Positions 34,930 through 46,900 of a DNA stretch of 64,000 nt are shown piece by piece (within the stretch, counting starts at the first letter, position 1; each line of letters opens with the position of its first letter). The notes below the pieces were generated by a model. The model was given only the letters and a program-made list of their open reading frames with translations. It made no database searches and was not told the DNA's origin. Both the position numbers and the translations under genes were made by a program. Origin of the DNA: Liolophura sinensis (lineage: Eukaryota; Mollusca; Polyplacophora; Chitonida; Chitonidae); NCBI RefSeq assembly GCF_032854445.1, contig NC_088306.1:1738501-1802500 (forward strand), in the 5' to 3' direction.

Positions 34930-37900
34930 ATGAAGTCCAAACATGCCAAAGGTATACGGTGTAACGGGTATCGCCTTAGCCCTAATGAGGAGGCGAGGAT
35001 TCTCCAGGAGGAGACAGAGAAGAGGCGGAAACTGCGGCTTCTGCAGGTGAGGGCAGGTGTACTTATGAGGGCAAAGGTCAAACGGATTACTCACATCTCT
35101 ATGATATATGTTCTCTTCTATTTGCCTTCAAATTTGTCAGAAGAAATAAATGTTTAGAGGCAGTTAAATGTCATTAGATATTACTCTTGGTGCTGAAACT
35201 CACAAATTTTCAGTAGGTTGTCATGTTACCTTCCAAACAAGCCTCCAGACTCCTTCACTAAGATGAGGAATCAGTATTCTGAGAATAAGGGAAACTGATC
35301 AACTTACGGGACATGTAGTCATGGTCAAACTTTTGGGTTGTGAATTTCCATTCAGATGTCCGAAGACAGATTTTGGACTTTGGTCTTTTTGTTTTTTGTT
35401 TTTTTTTTTCAGAATTTACAAAACCAAATAAGTTTGTGCAAAACCTTGAATCTTGCTTGAACTGTTTAGAAAGGATCAGGTACACAGATCTGTATATATG
35501 CTGTGGATGGAAATTCTGACTGATGTATTTCATCAGCCTGTTGTCACATATAAAAGGTTTTCTTATTTGTCTGCACAGGTATAACAGTACATGTGCATGT
35601 GTCCATATCCAAATTCCCTGGTAGAATATTGTTGGAATTAAACATGTCCATGATACAAGTGAAATATTCCAAATTATGGGATACACATACATGCATGTCA
35701 AACACAAATCAAACAGATAAGTACATGTAAAATGAATATGGTTTGGGGTTTTTTCTGTAATCTATGAAATATGCTTGATGGGTATCCAGGTGAGAGAGCT
35801 TTCCAAACGCAATGCAGCCAGCATACGACAGTCCGTGAAAGCGGAGAAAGAGCAGCAAATACAGAAACTGGCCAAGAAACTAGAGGTGAGATTCTAAAGA
35901 TAATATTGTTCAATGGACCGAGAGACTGGAGCTTTGTGCCACTCTCTAACAACACTATGGGCATCAAGGTGGAAGTGGTTTCAGTTATATTCTTAAAAAG
36001 AAAGAAACTGTACATTTGAAGCTAGCTTCAATTTAAAGATCCTTGAAAACACGTGTGTCTGAAAATACCTTTGCTAATTTTATTAAATACAGTCTTATAT
36101 TGGGAATGTAAGGTGGGTTTGACGTACCCTATTGTTAGTGTACGTTATCATTGATGTCACGCATCATTGTCTGTACCTTAGTGTTCAGTGAGTGAGTGAG
36201 TGACTTAGGGAGTGAGTGAGTGCTTGGGGTTTAACATCGTACTTAACAATTTTTCAGTCATGACAATGAAGGAATCCTGAGAGTGCATGTAATGTACCCC
36301 CTTGTTGCTAGTGTTCAGTGCTGAACAAAATCTGTATGAACTGTAGGCTTGCAATTTGTGTGCTTGGGGTTTTCGCTTGCAATTTGTGCCTGTGGAAGAA
36401 AAGGCAAACATGTATCTGGTATTAAATACTTGTTCTAGGGCCGGGAAAAAGTTGAGACAATGGGTCGAATTGGGAAAGGGTCTTGGGTGCACTGGTGCAA
36501 CCAGTACGTGCATCCTTAATTTCAAAGTGCTTCACGCTCAGCAGTGAGAGGTTAGAGCAAGGAAATAGGACTGGTTGGACTGGTGTCAGTATAATGTGAC
36601 TGCATGGGTTTCGGGTGCACTGGTGCAACCAGTACGTGCATTCTTAATTTCAAAGCGCTTCATGCTCAGCAGTGAGAGGTTAGAGCAAGGAAACAGGACT
36701 GGTTGGACTGGTGTCAGTATAATGTGACTGGGTGGGGTGTTATGTCTGGTGTCTTCAGCATGATACTTCAGTGGTGGCAGCACTGTGCCACAAGGAGACA
36801 CAGTATATGTACACACCCCTAATGGCTTGTCGTCGTGATATAACGTGAAAAATTATGAAGTACAACGTTAAACCCCAAGCATTCATTCATTCATTTTTTG
36901 TTTGATTTCCAAGCCTAGTACTCCATTACCATAAATCATTATGTGTGCAAGGATTGCTGACCACAAAAAGAGATAAAGCTATATTGTGAATACATTGTTA
37001 TTACAGAAGAACTTAGCATCTGTGAAGGAAGAAAAACTGAGGAATCTTGAGGCGAGATATGATAACAGTATGCGGACCATCGGGATAGCCCACAAGGAGG
37101 CTGAGCAACAGGTATGTCTGTGTGCCCAAGAAATCAGGATGAGGCTTGTGACGTGTGTTTCAAGCAGGTGCTTGTAGTGATCAGTTGTCTTGGCTGTATC
37201 ACGTCACAACAAATTGTCACCCTAGAACAAATTACACGTCACCCTATGTGTAATGAGTGGAAAGGTTTGTCACCAGTAGCATAAGGAGGGATATTTGGCA
37301 ACATTTACAGCCCTCTTATATACAGCCATGACTGCGGTTGTGTTTGTCTGAGACGGCTGAATGATCAGAGTGTTGGTCTCAGAATTCAGAGAGGCATATT
37401 CTCAAGTCTTCACTCAAGTAGTGCCTGAATATACTAATAATGACATTACTCAGAGACTGAGTATTGAGATGGATATCTTTGCACTGTTCCCCCGTACATG
37501 TAGCTAATAACCTACAGATGGTCATTTGGTTCCCCTAGGCTATGCCCAGTTTCCACTCACCACAATGTTGGCCACCGTCATATAAGAAGTGAAATATTTG
37601 CGAGTGCCATGCAAAAGACTTAATCTGATAAACAAATAAATATTGTAACTAGACATTTGCATCTGCAGGAGGACAAAACTGAAGAGTTACTAGCCCTTGC
37701 CGAGGAGAATACCAGAAAGGCAGAGCTGCGGTATAAAACAGCTCTGGATGCGCTTCATGTGGAGCAAGAACAGCAGCAGATGGAGGAGAAATATCACATA
37801 CTGGCGAGGTGAGTGACCAGGCTTTGTGGCCTCGTGCTAGCATACATTGCTCTCAGGCAGGGGCAACTTTTCCAAAACTTCATATATAATACTTCTTGTA

Positions 37901-40900
37901 ACTTTTTGTGTTAAAGACGTCATCATTTACGAAACAAGTTGTCAAAAATTAATTTTTGTGAAAGTGGGCCCTGACTCTCCTTTCTCATATAGTGAGGATG
38001 TCATCTCAGGTTCAAACCCAGCTAAGGGCAGGGAATTTGTACACATACTCTCTATCACTGCTTGTAGGGCCTTGGTGACAGTAAGTAGTATATACCTTAA
38101 TTCTTCTCATTTTGGTGATTAGTATTAGTGGTGATGAAAGCAGAAGAGTACATTTCTTTCCCAGCATTTTGGAAAAGTTATGACATGAGTATGTTGTTCA
38201 TGATGATCTAACCATGTGAGAAAAAAGAAACTATTCCTGCTACAATTACATATGTATATATAGGCTAAAAAAGAGCAGACCAGATGTCCCAAAAGTTAGA
38301 AGAAATAGGGTCTGCTCATGTGGCCATTTGAAGAGACTAATATTGGTTGAAAACCACTCATCTTTCTCTAACATGTTGTGCATATATGTACGTCACAGGT
38401 GGGAAAATTCTTTGTTAAATTGCCAAAGGTCAGTGGCACTGTAGTTTGCTGCACCCATGGAAGTGGTATAAGTGGAAAATTTCTGGAGTGTAACAGTAAA
38501 CAGCAGACAAAATCAAATCATCAAATCAAGTTGTGCTTCTACACCCCAATCAGATAAATAAATAAATAAATATATCAGTGCTGAATGAAAGCTACCTTAA
38601 GTTTTGTCTGACTATATTTGTGAACAGTTTTAGTACAGCTGTGTACTTTAACTGTGTTTAAAATGATAGTCAATGAAGTTAGTAACATTTTGTGATTTTC
38701 AGAAAAGCAGCTTTGGAAATGGAAAGAATCAGAGCCAATCAGATTGCATCTCTTCCTCCTCCTCCACCCGACCCGACATTAGACATCGGCAAAGCTAAAC
38801 GTAAGGATACGCATAATTATCAAAATGTTTTGCATGTATGCTTCATATTAAAATTTACCATCTCTGTTTGACATTTATTTTACTTTAATCATTGCCATAA
38901 AATGTTTGGTAAATTTGCTTCACTGATCTGATATTGGTACTACTGTGTGCATACATTCTGACCATAAATACATATGATATTTGGGTGTAAAAGCTACATT
39001 TTATGGAAAAATAGTTTACCTGGTGTAATAATTGAGCTTCACTATATGACATTAATCTATGCCTTTCGTCAGGTAATCCATGTATGAGTATTGCAGTTTA
39101 GTTCTCCTAAAGCTGTAGTTCAGTAATTGGATAATTCCACCACCAGTAAGGTCTTGGGTTCAAATCCAGATGATCATGTACTTGTAAGTCTGCAAATTGC
39201 AATTTTTGCCATGCTGAACTTGCCTTGGCGTCTGTCTTATGCTTGAAATGTTTCGAAAAAAAAAAAATGTAACAGAACTCGAATAATTGTCAGTCATTGT
39301 TTTTAGATAAACCTGTGAAGATGACAGATGCAACAGCTTTCTCTCTGACACATTTTCATATGGCTCAAGATATTGCTGTGGAGAAGGAAAACCCAGAATT
39401 ACAGGTAGAGTTAGCTCCCTTGTTTTGTTTTTTCTTTAATCTTTTTTTACTGAAATATATTAGTAAATAGAAGCATTGTTAGAGCATATTTTGCAAACAT
39501 TTGCCCCTATAATTTCAGTCTTCTTCAGTAGGGTACATGGACATTAGAAACTCCAGAGCTGAAGGAATCCATAAACCTTTCTGAACTCTCAGTCAAATAC
39601 TATCATAAATGCATTTAACAAGTCATAGCCAAATATTCAGCGTTTCTGTGACACGGTAGTGTCAGGGTGGGGAAGCAGCACATTTTCAATCCTGTGTAGC
39701 AGTGCCAGTATGAAGAGGGGTGAGAAGAGACATTGTTACATAAAAAACTGATTGCAACAACGTATCAGTTTCTGCTGTCATGATGTATGTAATATGGTGA
39801 GCAGTGAATTCTGCTCCAGGCCATTTGCTGGGTTCCCATTTCTTTAATGTATTGGAATGAAATGAGAAGTTGTTACAATAAGAGTTGGTGGGACATCTGT
39901 CCAGTATGTGATTAAGTCTGGTTCATAGCATGCGTATAATGTTGGCGTAAAGGTTAGCAAAAGATGTATGACAAATCTGCATTCGATATTTTGAATTTTT
40001 TTTTTTTTATCTACCTGGTGGTACTTACCTGTATGATGCTGATAAATGCAAGTACATATTTAAAGGAAGTTGGGTAACTTTTGTGATTAGAACAATAACA
40101 AATTTTTTCTCTCAACCACGCAGGCTGATGCCAGAGTATTGGCTGTCGATGAAGAGGAGAGAATCAAAGAAGAACAGCGGAAGATTGAGCAAGGGGAGCA
40201 GGAGAGGCGAGAGAGAGCACGAGTGCGACACAACCTGGCACGGGAGAAGGAACTACTCAAACAGGTAAACCATTGAGTGGAAAAAAGGTAACCCTGTGAG
40301 GGAGAAAACAGGTAACCCCGTGAGGAAGAAAACAGGTAACCCTTTGAGGGAGAAAACAGGTAACCCCGTAAGGAAGAAAACAGGTAACCCCATGAGGAAG
40401 AAAACAGGTAACCTTGTGAGGAAGAAAACAGATAACCCATTCAGGGAGAAAACAGGTAACCCTGTGAGGGAGAAAACATAACCCAGTGAGGAAGAAAACC
40501 GATAACCCCGTGAGGGAGAAAACAGATAACCCAGTCAGGGAGAAAACAGGTAACCCTTTAAGGGAGAAAACAGGTAACCCCAGGAGGGAGCAAACAGGTA
40601 ACCCCTTGAAGAAGAAAACAGATAACCCCGTGAGGGAGCAAACAGGTAACCACGTCAGGAAGAAAACAGATAACCCAGTCAGGGAGAAAACAGGTAACCC
40701 CGTGAGGGAGAAAGCAGGTAACCCTGTGAGGGAGAAAACAGGTAACCCTTTGAGGAAGAAAACAGATAACCCTGTGAGGGAGAAAACAGGTAACCCTGTG
40801 AGGGAGAAAACAGGTAACCCCGTGAGGAAGAAAACAGATAACCCAGTCAGGGAGAAAACAGGTAACCCCGTGAGGGAGCAAACAGGTAAACCAGTCAGGG

Positions 40901-43900
40901 GAAAGCAGGTAATCCCATGAGGTAGCATACAGGTAAACAAGTCAAGGGAAAACAGGTAAACCAGTCAGGGAGAAAACAGGTAACCTCGTGAGGGAGCAAA
41001 CAGGTAAACCAATCAGGGAAAAACAGGTAAACGAGTGATGAGGAAAGCAGATAAGCCAATGCATGTATATATATGTACATCTGTACATTGTGTTGTTGTT
41101 GTAGGACTATGAGCACATGCTCCATGACCTCAGTGACCTCCAGAGGGCAGACATGTACAGACGACAGAAAGTTGTGGCAAATATCCCGGTAAGTATCACA
41201 CTCTATCAAAGAGGTTTTACTACTTGACCAATATCTGTAATAAGTGACCTATTTTGCCCATGGTGTCCCATTAATCGTGGAAAGGTGTGTTGAGGTTTGT
41301 TTGGAGGTAATATGTCATGTTTGCCTCTAAATGTGTATCTTTTTGGGGGAACATCTTTAGGGCAAATACAATAACCATGTGTTCACATTTTCCAAGTTTT
41401 CAGTTTATCGTATTTAAAAAGAATGGGTTTTTATAAGATCTCTTGAGATCAGGGTAGGTATGATTTATAATACTGAAGTTAAATGGAAATACTGTAAATA
41501 CTGTACTTATAATTCACTGGAATTTATCTTTGCTGATTTACTCCTAAAACATGTTCGCGTGAATTAATTTTCATGTATTTAATCAAGGGAATACTGAAAA
41601 AAAAATCTTAAAAGTGTTTAATTATCCCAGTTGTAACGTGGCTGAAATTACTCAAGCACGTCAAACAGGTTGTATAAAGGTTGCCATTGGTCCTCCTCTC
41701 TTGCCTGCAGTGTCACTAAACACCTTATTTCTTAGAATGTTGTCTGTCGCACACCTTAACTCAGTCATGAGAGTGATTCTCACACAGTATACTGAGTTTT
41801 CATTTGATGTAAAAAATGTTAGAAATTTACAAATCTTATCTCCAGTCATTTGTGACAGCCAGTTGTTATAAAGTCTACATGCATGCCCCCGTTAAAGCAT
41901 TGGTACAGTTTTGTCTAATTCTGTTTATGTTCCCTTTTCCCTCCCACCACCTGCTAACAGAAGCAGGTGTTTGAGCCCCCTCACCGCCGCCTGGAGCACC
42001 GCCGGGACAGACAGCGCACCATGGAGCAGGCATTTGAGGATATGTACATGAAGGCTACAGGTGAGCTAGGGAGTTAACTCCATAAGGTCACTGTGCTGTA
42101 CTGAAAGATCGATTTGTGGTTTGCTTGTGGTTGCTTAAGTATTTAACATTCTCGGGGTTTGACTCAGTACGAAACTCTATGGTACACAACAAACAAAAAG
42201 ACGAAGGTCCTAAGGTAAATTCTGCCTCCAAAAATGAAGAAAATGGCATATTTCAGGCATCTCTTTCTGTGGTTCTCTTTCACTTTTTCCACAGAGGTCA
42301 TGCATTTTAGACCAATCAACACTAAGCTTAGGACATTGCAATTAACCTAGATACTACAGAGCTGTGTTTGTATCACGTGCCTTATTGTGGTGACTAAAAC
42401 TTTGCTGTACATTTGGGTGTGAAATATCAAAAATGTTAAAACAAAGTGAGCGATAGATCTGTAAACTGTGCTAAGTAACACTTTGATCACTGAATTAAAT
42501 TCCTATAGTTCGCCTTTATATATATTATTATTTCTTATCATAAAAACAAATCTAACAAGTAAATAAATCCAAATTCTTTTATTTGTAGAAATAAACAGCA
42601 TGAACTGATATTATTCTGGGAGGTAAACACACCGGCCAGTGTTTTGCTGGATGTTTGAAAGGTCATCTCTATTCATTGTGTATTTGTACACGGCCCACAA
42701 ATAACAGCAGGGCAGAATTACTGATGATTGATGTTATTCAAATACCACAGCAAGCCTTACACTTACACAAAGCTGTATTATTTTATACCCTCTCTGGCAT
42801 GTCGTGTATGGTAACAATTTTAGATTTTATGAAGAGCTTGTAAATTGATCATTTCAACTGCTATATTGTTTCTTGTCCAAAATTAAGATTAAAGCTGAGA
42901 TTCCTTACATGCGGTAGCGGTATACGGTACGCGGTATGCGGTACGCGGCAAAAAATCGAAATAGTTAAAATAAGTTGCAATGATTCCATAGGTATGGTCG
43001 CGGATCCGTTTTTTAATGCGGAAACGTATACGGCAAAATCAATCGCACCAATTAGCGATCGGTGCGGTATGCGTTTTCAAAACCGGACAGGGTATCCCAA
43101 GAAATGACGTCACTGGTGGGGTGTTTCCCCGACACGTGGTCGGAACTTGTTTGAATTGTTCTCTGGTTAGACGAAAGTACTGTTGGAATTTTTCTCCATC
43201 CAGCTGCAATTCCAAGACCAAGTTTTCGGAAAGCTCCCTGCTGAGCTCTTTGCCGCAAAATACTGTGGACCCACCATCGGTGTTTTCTCTTTTTACGCTT
43301 CTTTAGTTGCAACAACTTATATGACATTGCTATTATGGCAAGGTCTGAATCTTGCTCTAAAGCCACACGTCGTGAAATGGAGGAATGCGACATGTTTGCT
43401 CTGATAAAAACGCACCATGAATGAAAGAAAACGCATAGGTTACCGCATAAATGGAATCAGAGAAAGCGCACACCGCATGACGTATCCGCGTACCGCGTGC
43501 CGTATACCGCAAACCGCATACCGCGTATATGGAATCTCAGCTTAATTATGCTGAACATAGTTTGCTGCTTTATGTACAGATAGGTTGGATGACACAACTT
43601 TATGTGGTTACATATACATGTTCCTGACACAACTGCATGTGGATGCATATACATGTTCCTGATACGACTTCATGTGGTTGCATTTACATATTCCAGACGC
43701 AACTTCATGTGGTTGTATGTACATGTTCCTGAAACAACTGCATATGGATACATATACATGTTCCTGACACGACTTCATGATGATGCATATACATGTTTCT
43801 GATGCAACTTCATGTGGTTGTATGTACATGTTCCTGAAACAACTGCATGTGGATACATATACATGTTCCTGACACGACTTCATGACGATGCATATACATG

Positions 43901-46900
43901 TTTCTGATGCAACTTCATGTGGTTGTATATACATGTTCCTGAAACAACTGCATGTGGATACATATACATGTTCCTGACACGACTTCATGATGATGCATAT
44001 ACATGTTTCTGATGCAACTTCATGTGGTTGTATGTACATGTTCCTGACACAGGTTTATGTGGTTGCATGTACATGTTCCTAGCATATCTCCATTGTGTGT
44101 GTTTTACAGATTACACAGGTGATTTGAGCCTGGCCCTGGACCCTTACCCTCAGATGGACACGCCATCTGCCACAGAAGCCTCAGAGGTGTCAGCCACATC
44201 AGATGCTGACCAAGCCCATGATCTGTCAACCACCCAGACAGACAGGCCTCAGCCCCTCCCACCACCCCCTCGCTCAGAGACCCTCAAAGATGTCACCAAT
44301 GTTGCTAAAGATTCCAGTGGACAGAGCCCTAAGAAATCAGGTTAGAATTACTGTATTTGATCTAAAATTGTGACGTTTAGAAGGTAGGATGATATTCTAT
44401 TGAAAAAATTAAGTTTCAGCACTAAGATATTTTGTGACCTTATTTACTTCTAAAAATGCACTTTTTGGAGGCCAATTTTTAGAGCAAATGCAAAGGTGTC
44501 GAAAAACCAGCCATCACAGCTTTGAGCGTAATATTTTCACATTTCGAAGGCATTAATTTATTCCCTCACTTATTATTTTCAGAATAAAAGAAGGCTGTTT
44601 TATGAGGTTTAAACACTAAACAACACAATGTTTTTAGCAAATTTTAGGGACAGAAATGATACGATTGCCTCTTTTGTGATGCCAAATGAATGATAAGCAA
44701 AGTAGAAAGCTGATACTCATGCTCTTGGACCTTCAAATTATATTCTTCCATCTGTAATTTGAGTGAGTGAGTGAGTGAGTGATTGGGGTTTAATGTCATA
44801 CTTAATCTTTAATTTGAGAAGATGTGTTTGTTAATTTATTTTTTTGATTTCATTGGAGTTTTGTGCCATACTCAAAGATATTTCACTTACACGACTGCAA
44901 TCAGCATTAGAATGAGAGGAAACTGGGCAAAGCCCGGGGGGAAACCCACGGCGATCTACATGTTTTGCTAGCAGACCTTCTTCTTGAGGAAGGACGCATG
45001 CGCTGGACATGAACTCACAAAACTGGCGTTGGTTAGAAGCTCCTGGGTCATTTTGCTGAGCTAGCATGCTGACCACCAGGCCAGTTAGGCCCCCAATAAT
45101 AAAACTAATATAGGTAACAACGGTACATTTCAGTTAAACATAGAATTTAATTTTCATAAACTTTCTCTTATTGCACCAGTATGTTGCTCTTACAATTTTC
45201 ATTTTTGTTATCAGAGACAGTCCTGAAGAAACTTCTGAATCAAATCAAGAACCAGCGAGATGATTGGATAACCAGGTCCAGTCAGGAGGCCCCGGAACCT
45301 GAAGACGTCCTGTCCATGTCACCTCAATTGTTCAAGAAGTACCAAAGAGAGAAGGAGTGTCCAGTAGCTACCCTACCTAAGACAAATCAAGGTAAGATAA
45401 ATGAGTGTTTTCTCAACCTCTTACTGGTGGTATTTGTCAAGTGCCATTCTTTTGTTGTCAGTTTTGTGTGTTGTTGTTGATGCTCTGATCTCTAACACTG
45501 TAATGTCAATAGTTAGGCAAGTAGCCCTACAATGTCTGATCTCTAACACTGTAATGTTAATAGTTAGGCAAGTAGCCCTACAATGTCTGATCTCTAACAC
45601 TGTAATGTCAATAGTTAGGCAAGTAGCCCTACAATGTCTGATCTCTAACACTGTAATGTCAATAGTTAGGCAAGTAGCCCTACAATGTCTGATCTCTAAC
45701 ACTGTAATGTTAATAGTTAGGCAAGTAGTCCTACAATGTCTGATCTCTAACACTGTAATGTCAATAGTTAGGCAAGTAGCCCTACAATGTCTGATCTCTA
45801 ACACTGTAATGTTAATAGTTAGGCAAGTAGCCCTACAACGTCTGATCTCTAACACTATAATGTTAATAGTTAGGCAAGTAGCCCTACAGTGTCTGATCTC
45901 TAACACTGTAATGTCAATAGTTAGGCAAGTAGCCCAACAATGTCTGATCTCTAACTCTGTAATGTTAATAGTTAGGCAAGTAGCCCTACAATGTCTGATC
46001 TCTAACACTGTAATGTTAATAATTAGGCAAGTAGCCCTACAATGTCTGATCTCTAACACTGTAATGTTAATAGGCAAATAGCCCTACAATGTCTGATTTC
46101 TAACACCATAATGTTAATAGTTAGGCAAGTAGCCCTACAATGTCTGATCTCTAACACTGTGATGTTAATAGTTAGGCAAATAGCCCTACAATGTCTGATT
46201 TCTAACACCGTAATGTTAATAGGTAGGCAAGTAGCCCTACAATGTCTGATCTCTAACACTGTAATGTTAATAGTTAGGCAAGTAGCCCTACAATGTCTGA
46301 TCTCTAACACTATAATGTTAATAGGCAAGTAGCCATACAATGCCTGATCTCTAACACTGTAATGTTAATAGTTAGGTAAGTAGTCCTACAATGTCTGATC
46401 TCTAACACTATAATGTTAATAGTTAGGCAAATAGCCCTACAGTGTCTGATCTCTAACACTGTAATGTTAATAGGCAAGTAGCCCTACAATGTCTGATCTC
46501 TAACACTGTAATGTTAATAGGCAAGTGGCCCTACAATGTCTGATCTCTAACACTGTAATGTTAATAGGCAAGTAGCCCTACAATGTCTGATCTCTAACAC
46601 TATAATGTTAATAGTTAGGCAAGTAGCCATACAATGTCTGATCTGTAACACTATAATGTTAATAGTTAGGCAAGTAGCCCTACAATGTCTGATCTCTAAC
46701 ACTATAATGTTAATAGTTAGGTAAGTAGCCCTACAATGTCTGATCTCTAACACTATAATGTTAATAGTTAGGCAAGTAGCCCTACAATGTATGATCTCTA
46801 ACACTATAATGTTAATAGTTAGGAAAGTAGCCCTACAATGTCTGATCTCTAACACTATAATGTTAATAGGCAAGTAGCCATACAATGTCTGATCTCTAAC

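Noticed and set aside
35258-35707. 149-codon minus frame in CEP295 intron 1
   Set aside because: AT-rich, no domain, no splice context; overlaps a SINE-like scrap near 35650.
40257-40940. 227-codon minus and 144-codon plus open frames
   Set aside because: 24-bp intronic array; the exon frame itself stops after 9 intron bases.
43608-44039. 143-codon minus open frame
   Set aside because: 105-bp higher-order repeat of a 35-bp unit in CEP295 intron 9.
45401-46081. 226-codon plus and 218-codon minus open frames
   Set aside because: 51-bp array inside CEP295 intron 11; both strands open together and 4-bp deletions break later units.
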